From RDXT01 sp033765305 (lineage in GTDB: Bacteria > Bacteroidota > Bacteroidia > J057): a stretch of 64,000 nt of DNA. The stretch is from positions 62,001 to 126,000 of the forward strand of contig JANRID010000018.1 in NCBI GenBank assembly GCA_033765305.1. The letters are read 5' to 3'. Position numbers and translations under genes: made by a program. The notes under the pieces are model-generated. The model had not been told where the DNA came from and made no database searches. It saw only the letters and a list, made by a program, of their open reading frames with translations. This document shows, piece by piece, positions 1 to 8,891 of the stretch (positions within the stretch are counted from its first letter, which is position 1; each line of letters starts with the position of its first letter).

Positions 1-1349
1 TCGGCGGTAAGGCGCTGGTTGCGGGGGCGGGCACTCTGGTAGTAGGCGACGAAATCGCTGAGGCTCCGGGTCAGGGAACTGCCCAGGGAGAACAGGGGGC
101 GGGCATAGAGCGCCTGCTGGGCCGAGTCGGGCTTCCAGGCCCCGCGGGCAAAGTCGGCATTCAGCGTCGCCTTGAATGCAGCGAGGCTGGCTTCGTCGAG
201 CGAGAAGGCATTTTCGCGCTTGATCTTGGCGATGAGGGCGCTGCGCGAAAGCTGGGAGCGGCTGTCGCGCGCGATTTTCTGCTTGAGTGCCGGCTTGGCC
301 TCCTCGAAGCTGCCCAGGGTTTCCACTTCGGTCACCTTGAGGATATGCCAGCCGAAAGAGGTCTGGAAGGGTTCGGAAAACGCTCCTTTGCCTAGGCGCA
401 TCTTGAGGCTTTCCATTTCCGGCAGCAGACGGCCGGAACCCAGGTCGCCGCCTTTGGAGGCCGAGCCGGGGTCGTCTGAGTACTGGGCAGCCAGCGCGGC
501 GAAGTCTTCGCCGTTGTTGAGGCGCTGGTAGATCTCATTGATTTTGCTGCGGGCCTGATCCTCGGTTTTGGCGCTGTAGCGGTCGCCCACGCGGATGATG
601 ATGTGCGCGGCGCGGCGGGCGCCTTCGTTTTTCACCTTTTCATTGACCCGCACGAGGTGGTATCCGAAGCGGGTGCGCACCGGCATGGAAATCTGCCCGG
701 GCTCGGTGGTATAGGCTGCATTCTCGAAGGGATAGACCATGTCGAACACCGAGAAAAAGCCCAGTTCGCCTTCATTGCTGCGGGCGGAAGGGTCGGCCGA
801 ATACTGCGCAGCCATGTAGTTGAACGGCTTGCCGCCTTTCAGCACGGAGTCGCGGTAGGCCAGCGCCAGCTGGTAGGCGCGCAGGGTGTCGGCCGGGGGA
901 GCATCTTCGCTTACGCTGATCAGGATATGGGCCGCATTCACCAGGTAGCCGGAGCGCTCGTAGGCCTCCTGCACCAGCCGGTCTTCGACCTCGCGGGACG
1001 AAAGATAGGGCTGCACGAGCTGCTTGCGGTAGGTATTGAATTCCTGCTCGAAGGCGGCGGTGGTGTCGAGCCCCAGGGCGACGGCTTCGAATACCTTGCG
1101 TTTGAAGTTGATATAGAGATCGAGATACTCGCGGTACTGCTCCGGGGTGTGCCGTGCTGCGGCTTCCGGACCGCCGTTATTTTTGGCATAGACCCGCTCA
1201 AACTCCGATTTGCGGACCAGTCCCTGGCTGAACTCCAGCAGCGCTGGATCTTTCCTGCCCGAACTGCCTGCCTGCTTAGCGGTGTTGCAGGCAAACAGGG
1301 CCATCAGGGCCATGCCCAGCATGCAATTCCGTAAGATGATGCGATTCAT
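1..1349 (-). CDS. Peptidylprolyl isomerase lipoprotein, parvulin (SurA/PpiC) type, 3' end cut off
   Basis: The frame is open from the ATG at 1349 to the left edge with no stop, so the C-terminus is missing (449 codons visible). An N-terminal hydrophobic stretch ends in a lipobox (LFAC, Cys21), predicting a lipoprotein facing the periplasm. Two parvulin domains are visible, about residues 138-237 (starting NAAHILI) and 245-345 (starting RAAHIII), each with the typical GGDLG/GELGFF and FGWH/FGYH signatures. Known role of the family: cis-trans prolyl isomerisation and chaperoning of outer-membrane proteins. A TAAATTTG -7 element lies just upstream. Family assignment is firm; the exact client is unknown. 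Confidence 0.88.
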   Translation of the reverse strand, partial: MNRIILRNCMLGMALMALFACNTAKQAGSSGRKDPALLEFSQGLVRKSEFERVYAKNNGGPEAAARHTPEQYREYLDLYINFKRKVFEAVALGLDTTAAFEQEFNTYRKQLVQPYLSSREVEDRLVQEAYERSGYLVNAAHILISVSEDAPPADTLRAYQLALAYRDSVLKGGKPFNYMAAQYSADPSARSNEGELGFFSVFDMVYPFENAAYTTEPGQISMPVRTRFGYHLVRVNEKVKNEGARRAAHIIIRVGDRYSAKTEDQARSKINEIYQRLNNGEDFAALAAQYSDDPGSASKGGDLGSGRLLPEMESLKMRLGKGAFSEPFQTSFGWHILKVTEVETLGSFEEAKPALKQKIARDSRSQLSRSALIAKIKRENAFSLDEASLAAFKATLNADFARGAWKPDSAQQALYARPLFSLGSSLTRSLSDFVAYYQSARPRNQRLTA

Positions 1350-1373
1350 ATTGCTCCGTTTTTATAGGGACGG

Positions 1374-1382
1374 GCAAATTTA
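1374..1382 (-). promoter_or_regulatory. Bacteroidota-type -7 element (TAAATTTGC) for the isomerase gene
   Basis: Read on the minus strand, TAAATTTGC matches the TAnnTTTG(C) consensus and sits about 25 bases before the ATG at 1349. No clear TTG -33 element was found at the right distance. Confidence 0.55.
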
Positions 1383-1433
1383 CACATCTGAAATGGATTT
1401 CCAGCATAGCGGCCTGCAGCAAGATCGCGCAGG

Positions 1434-1877
1434 TCAGGGGGCGGTGGACGGGCGGGGGGCCGGGTCGTCGGTAATGCGCTTGCCGAGCTTATACACGTAG
1501 TAATCTTCCCCCTGCTCCACCTGAATTTCATCCATGATGTGATGGATGAGGTTGATGCCCAGGCCGCCTTTGCCGCGCCGCTGCACGATGTGATGGACAT
1601 CCTCCGGCTGGTAGCGGTCGATGGGGAATCCCTGGCCGCTGTCCCGGATCTCGGCGTATACTACATCGCCTTTGCGGTACATGCTCACCTCGAGGACGGA
1701 ATAGCCGTCGCACTGGTGCTGGTGAATCATGCAGTTGGCGCAGGCCTCGTCGATGGCCAGCACGATCTGATGGGAAACCGGTTCGCCGACCTGCATCTGC
1801 GCCAGCTGCTCCCGGGCGAAGTCCCGGATGGCAGCGAGCTGCGATTTGCTGCAACGGACCTGGAGATAGGCTTTCAT
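1434..1877 (-). CDS. RsbW/SpoIIAB-like serine kinase (anti-sigma-factor type ATPase)
   Basis: 147 residues with a compact GHKL ATPase fold. The N-box is DEACANCMIH (Asp43-Glu44...Asn48), the G1 box DSGQG (79-83) and the G2 box RGKGGLG (101-107). No sensor or histidine-containing domain is present, which fits the HATPase_c_2 family that phosphorylates a STAS partner and sequesters a sigma factor or other target. The start overlaps the end of the STAS gene by 4 bases (ATGA), implying translational coupling. It is the last gene of a phosphatase-STAS-kinase operon. No sigma factor gene is adjacent, so the regulated target is not visible here. Confidence 0.85.
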   Translation of the reverse strand: MKAYLQVRCSKSQLAAIRDFAREQLAQMQVGEPVSHQIVLAIDEACANCMIHQHQCDGYSVLEVSMYRKGDVVYAEIRDSGQGFPIDRYQPEDVHHIVQRRGKGGLGINLIHHIMDEIQVEQGEDYYVYKLGKRITDDPAPRPSTAP

Positions 1878-2224
1878 GGTTTGGCTGCGAACAATTGATC
1901 ATCCTGCGGCGCGGCATCGGTCAGGACCAGATGGTCCAGCTTATCGAGCCCCAGAATCTGAAATACATCGCGCACGTTGTCGGCGAGCCCCGATACGACG
2001 AAGCGCCCGCCCCGCAGGGCCAGCTCTTCGAGGTAAGAGATGAACACCCCCAAGCCTGCGCTGGAGATATACCGGATTTCCCGGCCATCCACATGGATGT
2101 TGGAGCATCCGGATTCCACGATGGCGTGGATGCGCTCGTCGAGCTCTACCGACGAGTTTGCATCCAGATCTCCGACCGGGATCAGGGTGACGTACGTTTC
2201 GTGCCGTTGTTCCTTGATTTCCAT
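1874..2224 (-). CDS. STAS-domain anti-sigma factor antagonist (SpoIIAA/RsbV-like)
   Basis: 116 residues from the ATG at 2224. That start is preceded by AAGGTG, a plausible ribosome-binding site, and removes a 36-residue extension lying inside the upstream gene. The whole protein is one STAS domain. Residues 53-59 (ISSAGLG) match the phosphorylatable-serine motif, with Ser54 or Ser55 as the probable target. In this family the unphosphorylated form captures the kinase and frees the kinase's target. It lies between the SpoIIE-type phosphatase (overlapping its end) and the RsbW-like kinase, completing a partner-switching triad. Confidence 0.87.
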   Translation of the reverse strand: MEIKEQRHETYVTLIPVGDLDANSSVELDERIHAIVESGCSNIHVDGREIRYISSAGLGVFISYLEELALRGGRFVVSGLADNVRDVFQILGLDKLDHLVLTDAAPQDDQLFAAKP

Positions 2225-2231
2225 GTGCACC

Positions 2232-4313
2232 TTAATACGGGGATGGAGGGGGGAGGTTGTATTTGAATCGGATGATAAGGATCGTGTAGTCGTCCTGGAT
2301 GGCTGAATGGGCAAAGGTCTTGACCGAACCAATCAGCGCGGCTGCCAGTTCGGGCGCCGGCGCGGCCTTGTTCCGCTGAATTACAGCCTCCATGCGCTGG
2401 TAGCCGAACTCTTCGCCCTGCTCGTTGCGGGCCTCCAGAATGCCGTCGGTATACAGCACCAGAAAGTCGCCCGGCTGACAGGGCAGTTCCTGCGCCTCGG
2501 GCAGCATGGCAGCGAAGGAATCGTTGCGCACGATGCCCAGCCCCAGGGTGCCGTCGCGCAGCAGGGAGAGGGTATCGGAGGCATGGCTGTAGTAAAATGC
2601 CGGGCAGTGCCCTGCCCGCATCATGCGCAGGACACGGGCTTCCAGATCGATCTCCAGGTAGGTAAATGTGGTGAAAAAACCCCGCTGCATGCAGGCCGAA
2701 ATCGCCTGGTTGGCCGTGACCATAAACTCCCGCACGCTGAGGTTCAGGCGCGCCAGCGCATGGAAGATCCCCTTGATCTCCGCCATGTAGAATGCGGCCG
2801 TGGTGCCCTTGCCCGACACATCGCCGATGGCAGCGCGGTAGCGCCGCGGCCCCGCCTGCAGGACATCGAAATAGTCGCCCCCGACCTCATCCGCATTTTC
2901 GCTCACCGACACAAACTCAATCTCCTGCGTCGAGGGCAGGCTGCCGGGCAGCAGCTGCGTCTGCACTTCCTTCGCAATCTTGAGCTGCTCCTGGTAGCGC
3001 TCCACCTCGATGGAATTCTTGATCAGCCGCGCATTCTCGAAGGCAATGCCTGCCTGCTCCGCATACGAGGAAATCGATTTGATCGTGACCTCTTCGAATG
3101 CATTGACCAGTTCCGAGGCGATCACCACCGCGCCGAAGCGGGCGTTGTTGGACAGAATCGGCGCCGCCAGCAGGGAGCGGTAACGGGTATCCTGATGGCG
3201 CCCTTCGCGCGATTTGCGGGTATTTTTGATCAGCACCGCCCGCTGCTCCCGCAGCATGCGCCCGGCCAGGCTGAGGTCCTGCCGCAGCGCGCCGATCTCC
3301 TCCAGGCTGATCCGCTTGCGGATACGCACCTCCGCCTCCGCCGCCCCCTCCGGAATCAGCTCCACCCAGCCCGCCCGCGCCCCCGAAACCATCAGCGCCG
3401 CGTCCAGCAGGGTATTCATGATGTCGGTAAAGTCCAGGTTGGACTGGATGGCCTGGTTGATCTTGGAAAACGAGGCGATCTCGAAATTCTCCAGCTCGAA
3501 TACCGACGAGGTGGGCAGGTTGAAAAACAGCACCAGGATGCTGAATCCGCTGTATACCAGGGTAAAAATGGCGGAAAATGCCAAAAACTCCATCCGCAGG
3601 CCGATCATCATCGGCACCCCCAGCTGCTCCGGCAGCCGCTGCCCGGCGATCAGGAAGGTCACGGCCACCAGCACCACCAGCACAAAAAGCCCCAGCGCGC
3701 GCAGCTTCTGGTTGAAATTGAGGTACGAAACCCAGCGCACATTTGCCGCCAGCGGGATGATAAGCAGAATGAAGAACCCGTAGCTCACCGGCAGCACCAT
3801 GTCCCGCACAAAAAAGAGCAGCCCGATCCCCAGGGCCAGAAAGCCCTGAAACAGGTTCCAGAGCACCAGCTTGCGGCGCGTGCGCGGATACAGGATAAAG
3901 CGCCGGAACAGAAAGACCGCCGAAAGGAAAAATACCGTCGCCGCATACAAGCCCAGGCAGTAGAACACCGGCTTGAAATAGCTGTATACATTCAGCCCCT
4001 GGAGCAGCCGGTTGGCGAAGGTAATGATCAGGATCACCGAGACGCCCGCCATGCCGATGATAAACAGCCGCCAGAGCAGGGTCAGGACGTTCAGCCGCTC
4101 GATATTGGAGAAAATCCGGCTCAGCAGAATGGCGTGCGCGATAAAAAAACAGGCCAGCACGATCCGGTATCCGGTGCTGCCTACCAGGGCCGCAGACGCA
4201 GGGCCGTCCTCGAAGATCGAGAGCACCTGCTCCATCAGGTGATAGCCAAGCAAGCCGATCCACAGCAGGATGCCGATGGCAATGAGCAGGCCGTTGATCA
4301 GTTTGGGTTTCAC
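2232..4313 (-). CDS. Membrane-bound SpoIIE/RsbU-type PP2C phosphatase with GAF domain
   Basis: 693 residues. Roughly the first 270 contain about eight hydrophobic segments. A GAF-like sensor follows (about 285-435), then a PP2C/SpoIIE catalytic domain (about 455-690) with the metal-binding signatures EVGGDYFD, GDVSGKG, LYTDGI and DDYTIL. The expected role is to dephosphorylate the neighbouring STAS protein in response to a membrane or small-ligand signal. The C-terminal end overlaps the ribosome-binding region of the STAS gene. A TAGATTTG -7 element precedes the start. The ligand of the membrane and GAF parts is unknown. Confidence 0.87.
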   Translation of the reverse strand: MKPKLINGLLIAIGILLWIGLLGYHLMEQVLSIFEDGPASAALVGSTGYRIVLACFFIAHAILLSRIFSNIERLNVLTLLWRLFIIGMAGVSVILIITFANRLLQGLNVYSYFKPVFYCLGLYAATVFFLSAVFLFRRFILYPRTRRKLVLWNLFQGFLALGIGLLFFVRDMVLPVSYGFFILLIIPLAANVRWVSYLNFNQKLRALGLFVLVVLVAVTFLIAGQRLPEQLGVPMMIGLRMEFLAFSAIFTLVYSGFSILVLFFNLPTSSVFELENFEIASFSKINQAIQSNLDFTDIMNTLLDAALMVSGARAGWVELIPEGAAEAEVRIRKRISLEEIGALRQDLSLAGRMLREQRAVLIKNTRKSREGRHQDTRYRSLLAAPILSNNARFGAVVIASELVNAFEEVTIKSISSYAEQAGIAFENARLIKNSIEVERYQEQLKIAKEVQTQLLPGSLPSTQEIEFVSVSENADEVGGDYFDVLQAGPRRYRAAIGDVSGKGTTAAFYMAEIKGIFHALARLNLSVREFMVTANQAISACMQRGFFTTFTYLEIDLEARVLRMMRAGHCPAFYYSHASDTLSLLRDGTLGLGIVRNDSFAAMLPEAQELPCQPGDFLVLYTDGILEARNEQGEEFGYQRMEAVIQRNKAAPAPELAAALIGSVKTFAHSAIQDDYTILIIRFKYNLPPPSPY

Positions 4314-4338
4314 CGGGCGGATTCAGGATTCAGCCGGG

Positions 4339-4346
4339 CAAATCTA
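4339..4346 (-). promoter_or_regulatory. -7 element (TAGATTTG) for the phosphatase-STAS-kinase operon
   Basis: On the minus strand TAGATTTGC fits TAnnTTTGC, 26 bases before the phosphatase ATG and inside the 73-bp gap after rodA. A -33 TTG at 19-22 bases was not found. Confidence 0.5.
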
Positions 4347-4386
4347 GCAAAATTTGCGCAGCATCTGCGGATGCCCGGACCCGCCG

Positions 4387-5658
4387 TCATACCTTGCTGC
4401 CCAGCACGGAAATCCGGTAGGAATACAAGTTGATCAGGATGAAAATCAGCACGGTAAATGCCAGCAGCGAGGACCCCCCGTAGCTGAAAAACGGCAGCGG
4501 AATCCCGATCACCGGCACCAGCCCGATGGTCATGCCGATATTGATCGCCACGTGGAAAAACAGGATCGACAGCACGCCGTAGCCGTAAATCCGCGCGTAG
4601 CGCGTCTTGGAATTTTCGGCCAGGAATAAGATCCGCCAGATGAGCGCAAAAAAGGTGATGACTACGAGGCTGGATCCTACCCAGCCGTACTCCTCTCCGA
4701 TGGTGCAGTAAATGAAATCCGTCTCCTGCTTGGGCACGAATTTGTACTTCGTATAGTTTCCCTGCAAAAAGCCCTTGCCCACGAGGCCGCCGGAGCCGAT
4801 GGCGATTTTGGACTGAATCACATTGTAGCCCGATCCCTGCGGGTCCTGCGTAGGGTCGAAGAGCACCCGGATGCGGACCTGCTGGTGCGGCTGCAGCTTG
4901 GAGACGAGGAAGCTGGTGCTGAAGGACAGAAAGATCAGAAACCCGGCTACGGTCAGATGCAGCGTCAGCAGGCGCCGCCACTGCCGCCGGTTGTAGAAAT
5001 ACAGCATGGATCCCGCGCCTACGGCCAGTACCCCGCCGGAGACGATCCAGGCATTTTCGAGCCAGAGGGTGGTGATGCCCACCACCCCGATCAGCACCAG
5101 CGCGATGGGAATGAGCGCATTGAGCCCTTCGCGGTAGAATACGATCAGGAAGCTGCCGAAGACCAGGGCGGAGCCGGTATCGTTCTGCAGGATCACAATC
5201 AGCGCAGGCAGGGCTACCAGCCCGGCGGCCACCATCATCTGGCGGGTATCGCGCATGGAAAAGCCCAGCGTGGACATGTAGCGCGCCAGCACGAGGGCCG
5301 TGGCCAGCTTGGCAAATTCCGCAGGCTGGATCTGCTGCCCCCCGATAAAGAGCCAGGCTTTGGCGCCGTTGATTTCGCGGCCCGCGAAGAGCGTCACGAT
5401 GAGCAGCGCGATCGCGATGCCATAGGCCAGATAGCTCACTGCCTCGATGAAGCGGTAGTCCAGCGTGAGGATGATCCCCGCCGCGATCAGCGAAATGATG
5501 ATCCACACCAGCTGGCGCGCGTGCGGCGCCGTAAAATCCAGGATGTAGGTGTGCCCGCCCGCCGAGGTATTGGCATAGATCGTCATCCAGCCCACCACCA
5601 CCATGAGCAGGTAGAGCAGGATCGAGATCAGGTCGAAGTCGAAGGATTTGCGGGTCAT
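4387..5658 (-). CDS. rodA: RodA, peptidoglycan glycosyltransferase of the elongasome (SEDS family)
   Basis: 423-residue polytopic membrane protein with about ten hydrophobic segments. SEDS signatures include PAEFAKLA, NDTGSALV, GSGGLVGKG and, near the end, PFFSYGGSS. SEDS proteins polymerise lipid II glycan strands together with a class B PBP. Here that partner is encoded immediately upstream, with a 9-bp gap. It is the last gene of the mreB-mreC-mreD-mrdA-rodA run, which distinguishes it from FtsW by context. Confidence 0.93.
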   Translation of the reverse strand: MTRKSFDFDLISILLYLLMVVVGWMTIYANTSAGGHTYILDFTAPHARQLVWIIISLIAAGIILTLDYRFIEAVSYLAYGIAIALLIVTLFAGREINGAKAWLFIGGQQIQPAEFAKLATALVLARYMSTLGFSMRDTRQMMVAAGLVALPALIVILQNDTGSALVFGSFLIVFYREGLNALIPIALVLIGVVGITTLWLENAWIVSGGVLAVGAGSMLYFYNRRQWRRLLTLHLTVAGFLIFLSFSTSFLVSKLQPHQQVRIRVLFDPTQDPQGSGYNVIQSKIAIGSGGLVGKGFLQGNYTKYKFVPKQETDFIYCTIGEEYGWVGSSLVVITFFALIWRILFLAENSKTRYARIYGYGVLSILFFHVAINIGMTIGLVPVIGIPLPFFSYGGSSLLAFTVLIFILINLYSYRISVLGSKV

Positions 5659-5667
5659 GGGGTGGCG

Positions 5668-7485
5668 TTAGCGGATAAACCGGGCCTGGCGTACCCGTTC
5701 GTATTCAGGCTGCTTGTAGCGGATGGTGCCGTCCCAGAGGTAATGCTCCATCATGAGGCTGGCTGTGGGCGCGGCCCAGCTGCCGCCGCCGCCCGCATTT
5801 TCGATGACCACGGCGATGGCGATCTGGGGATTGTGCTTCGGCGCAAACCCGATGAATACGGCGTGGTCTTCGCCGTGCGGGTTCTGCACGGTGCCGGTCT
5901 TGCCGCACACGGCAATGGAGTCGTTGATGTAGGCCCGGCGGGCCGTGCCGCTTTTGACTACCTGCTCCATTGCATCGATGACGGTCTCGAAATGCTCGCG
6001 GCGGATCTCGGAGGAGAAGGTTTCGTGGCGCAGCTTGATCCAGTCTCCGCTGTTTTCATCTCGGACAGCCCGCACGAAGTGCGGCTCGGTATAGCGGCCC
6101 CGGTTGGCGATGGTCGCCACCATATTGGCCATTTGCAGGGGCGTCATGATGATTTCCCCCTGCCCGATGGCGTTGGAAATGATGTTGGTCGCCATCCAGC
6201 GCCCGTTTCCGTAGATTTTGTCGTAGCGCTCGGCGGTGGGCAGGTTGCCGGCGATCTCATAGGGCACATCCACCCCGAGGGTCCGGCCTACGCCGAGGCC
6301 TTTCATGTACTCGTACCAGGCTTCGTAGGAGTGGTAGAAGGTTTCGAACTTGTCATGATGGAGAAAATCCATGTAGGTCGCAGCGAAGTAGGAGTTGCAG
6401 GACCACTGGATGGCACCGTCGAGCTTGAGGGGCGAAGGGTGAAACCGGCAGCCGGGCTTGCCCCGGTTGCGCTTGAAGCCGCCGCCGCAGCCGTAGTAGG
6501 TTTCGGGGGTAATGGTGCCTTCGTTGAGCGCAGCCAGGGCAATGGCGAGCTTGAAGATCGAGCCGGGCGGATACCGCGCCATGAGGGGGCGGTTGTAGAG
6601 CGGATTGGTCGTGTCGCTGCGCAGCCGTCCCCAGTTCTCGCGCAGATCGCTGCCTGTGAGCAGGTTCGGATCATAGGAAGGCGCGCTGATAAATGCCAGG
6701 ATTTCCCCGCTCGAGGGTTCGATGGCTACGATGCTGCCTTTCTTGCCCTGCATCAGCTCCTCGCCGAACTGCTGGAGCCGGGTATCGATGCCCAGCAGGA
6801 TATCGCGCCCGCGCGTAGCCTGGCGATCCTGGGAGCCGCCGGCGAAGCTGCCCACCTCGCGGTTGTGCACATTCTTCAGCACCTTCCGGTATCCCTGGAT
6901 GCCCCGCAGGGTGCTGTCATGGCTGCGCTCGATGCCGGCCTTGCCGATCAGGTCCCCGCTGAGATATTTGCCCGAAGCCGCCTCGATCTCCTGCTGGCTC
7001 ACTTCGCTGATGTAGCCCAGCACATTCCCCCCCACCGGCACGACATATGAGCGCTTGGTGCTGGCCGTAAAGCTGATGCCCCGCGCATTCCAGAGCTGCT
7101 CCTGCAATTTGCCGTACACCTCCGGCGAGATGTAGCGCGCAAATACCGACTCCTGCCTCGGCGGCATTTTCCGGATCTCGGCCTCGATCTGCTCCTTCGT
7201 CTTGCCGAGCAGCTGCACCAGCACCGCCGTGTCCGGCACCCAGAACTCGTCCGGCGTGACGAGCATGTTGAACATGGGCTCGTTCGAGACGTAGATCCGC
7301 ACATCCCGGTCGTAGATATTGCCGCGCGGCGGAATGATAGGCTTGACCCGGATCACATAGTCGTTTGCCTTGCGCGCATAGTCGCTGCTCAGCACCTGAA
7401 TCGAAAACAGCCTGACGATAAACGTCAGGAAAATTGCGCCGATGCACAAGATCAGTACAGAACCCCGGATCTGGAGGTTATCCAT
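5668..7485 (-). CDS. mrdA: Penicillin-binding protein 2 (class B transpeptidase of the elongasome)
   Basis: 605 residues with one N-terminal membrane anchor (about 7-28), a dimerisation domain with PPRGNIYDR, and a transpeptidase domain. All three catalytic motifs are present: SIFK (Ser309-Lys312), SCN (362-364) and KTGT (529-532). Expected function is cross-linking of peptidoglycan during side-wall growth with RodA, the next gene. An Asp/Cys-rich insert around residues 330-355 is typical of PBP2 proteins. It is nine bases from mreD, consistent with one transcript. Confidence 0.94.
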   Translation of the reverse strand: MDNLQIRGSVLILCIGAIFLTFIVRLFSIQVLSSDYARKANDYVIRVKPIIPPRGNIYDRDVRIYVSNEPMFNMLVTPDEFWVPDTAVLVQLLGKTKEQIEAEIRKMPPRQESVFARYISPEVYGKLQEQLWNARGISFTASTKRSYVVPVGGNVLGYISEVSQQEIEAASGKYLSGDLIGKAGIERSHDSTLRGIQGYRKVLKNVHNREVGSFAGGSQDRQATRGRDILLGIDTRLQQFGEELMQGKKGSIVAIEPSSGEILAFISAPSYDPNLLTGSDLRENWGRLRSDTTNPLYNRPLMARYPPGSIFKLAIALAALNEGTITPETYYGCGGGFKRNRGKPGCRFHPSPLKLDGAIQWSCNSYFAATYMDFLHHDKFETFYHSYEAWYEYMKGLGVGRTLGVDVPYEIAGNLPTAERYDKIYGNGRWMATNIISNAIGQGEIIMTPLQMANMVATIANRGRYTEPHFVRAVRDENSGDWIKLRHETFSSEIRREHFETVIDAMEQVVKSGTARRAYINDSIAVCGKTGTVQNPHGEDHAVFIGFAPKHNPQIAIAVVIENAGGGGSWAAPTASLMMEHYLWDGTIRYKQPEYERVRQARFIR

Positions 7486-7494
7486 GACACTCCG

Positions 7495-8001
7495 TTAGCG
7501 CATGTAAAACAGGTAGCTGAAGATAAAGCAAAAGGCGAAGGTGTACAAGCCGCTGGCCAGCACCTTGAGCAGGGTAAAAAAGAATCCGCTGAAGGTGAAG
7601 GCTTCCAGAAAAAAGTAAAACAGATGGTGCACCAGAATCAGCGGAGCCAGGATGGACACGTACCAGATCAGCGGCTGATTGCGGAAGGAAATTTCCGCCC
7701 GGCCCCGGTAGGACGAGGAGGTCACCAGCTCGGCCACCGTCCCGCGCAGGGACATGGCCAGCAGGCAGGCGAATGCGTGCAGCCCCACCGTTTCCGTTTC
7801 TCCGAACAGATCCATCACCAGACCGGTCACAAACGCAATCAGATACAGCGCCGGCGTAGGCAGCGTGAAGGGCAGGGTAAAGAGAAACAGCAGGAACACG
7901 AAGGGTACCGCCACGCGGAAGAGCGTGAGCTGATTGAACAGGAAAAACTGAAAAAACAGGTACAGCAGTCCTGCCACGCTATATCTCAGGATTTCAGTCA
8001 T
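7495..8001 (-). CDS. mreD: MreD, rod shape-determining membrane protein
   Basis: 168 residues, almost entirely hydrophobic, with about five membrane helices and the short charged loops usual for MreD. Identification rests mainly on position between mreC (4-bp overlap at 7998-8001) and PBP2, plus the length and topology of the family. It is thought to link MreC and the elongasome in the inner membrane. Confidence 0.85.
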   Translation of the reverse strand: MTEILRYSVAGLLYLFFQFFLFNQLTLFRVAVPFVFLLFLFTLPFTLPTPALYLIAFVTGLVMDLFGETETVGLHAFACLLAMSLRGTVAELVTSSSYRGRAEISFRNQPLIWYVSILAPLILVHHLFYFFLEAFTFSGFFFTLLKVLASGLYTFAFCFIFSYLFYMR

Positions 8002-8876
8002 TCTTCCTGCGTTATATCCTTGTCCAGTTCGTCGAGGTCGAGCTGATGGGGCGCGCTGACCACATACAGGGTATGGAGCTTGCGGAACTGGGTCGCAAGC
8101 CGCACCTTCGCCATAAAGAACCCGTCCTGGCCTTTGTCCGGCTTCTCTTCGATATACCCCACCATAAAGCCGGGCGGAAACAGGGTGCTCTCATAAGCCG
8201 TAAAGACCCGGTCGCCAGCCGACAGGGTGGCCGTTTCCGGAATATAATTCAGCACGGCCTGATCGGCTGCGCCGCCTTCCCATTCCAGAAATCCGATGTC
8301 CTCCTCGCGGTTGCCGGTATCGACAATCGCCACGGTCACCCGGAAATCCCGGTTGAGCACGCTCTGCACGAGGCTGTACTTTTCGCTGACACGCACCACC
8401 CGGCCCGCAATGCCGTCCGGCGACACCACCCCCATATTGACCTGGATGCTGTCCAGGCTTCCTTTGTCGATGGTGATATAATTGTAATCCTTGTACACCG
8501 TGTTCCGGATCACGCGGCAGGCAAAAAACCGGAAGGTTTCCCGGCGTTTGACACTGTCCGGAATGGGCTTGAGCACCGAATCGGCAGGCATCAGCAGCGG
8601 CTCCTGCCTGCGGAGCTGCTCGCGGGCCGCTTCGAGGTCCCGGTGCAGCTTCTGGTTTTGCAGGCTGAGTTCTTCGTTGACCGCGGACAGCCTGAAGTAC
8701 TCGTTCATGGACGAGCGCTGGTCATGCGCCCAGGACGACAGGTTCATCAGGCTGTCGCCGAACCCCCGGCGCTGATGGTCGTTCCGGGTCACTACGAGAT
8801 ACAGCGCGATTCCCTCCAGCAGCAGGAACAGAATCACGTTCCGGTTTTCCGATAAGAAGGCAAGCAGCCGGAACAT
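7998..8876 (-). CDS. mreC: MreC, rod shape-determining protein
   Basis: 292 residues with an N-terminal membrane anchor (about 12-30), a coiled coil (about 65-100) and a C-terminal periplasmic beta-domain that includes DGIAGRVVRVSEKYSLV and SAGDRVFTAYES. Family role: periplasmic scaffold that activates PBP2-RodA. It lies between mreB (15-bp gap) and mreD (overlap). Confidence 0.92.
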   Translation of the reverse strand: MFRLLAFLSENRNVILFLLLEGIALYLVVTRNDHQRRGFGDSLMNLSSWAHDQRSSMNEYFRLSAVNEELSLQNQKLHRDLEAAREQLRRQEPLLMPADSVLKPIPDSVKRRETFRFFACRVIRNTVYKDYNYITIDKGSLDSIQVNMGVVSPDGIAGRVVRVSEKYSLVQSVLNRDFRVTVAIVDTGNREEDIGFLEWEGGAADQAVLNYIPETATLSAGDRVFTAYESTLFPPGFMVGYIEEKPDKGQDGFFMAKVRLATQFRKLHTLYVVSAPHQLDLDELDKDITQEE

Positions 8877-8891
8877 GGACGCAGAACGGGC

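Noticed and set aside
2307..4433. A 708-codon plus-strand frame opposite the SpoIIE-type phosphatase
   Set aside because: Rich in Gln/Arg/His, as antisense of membrane helices tends to be; the phosphatase is clearly the real gene.
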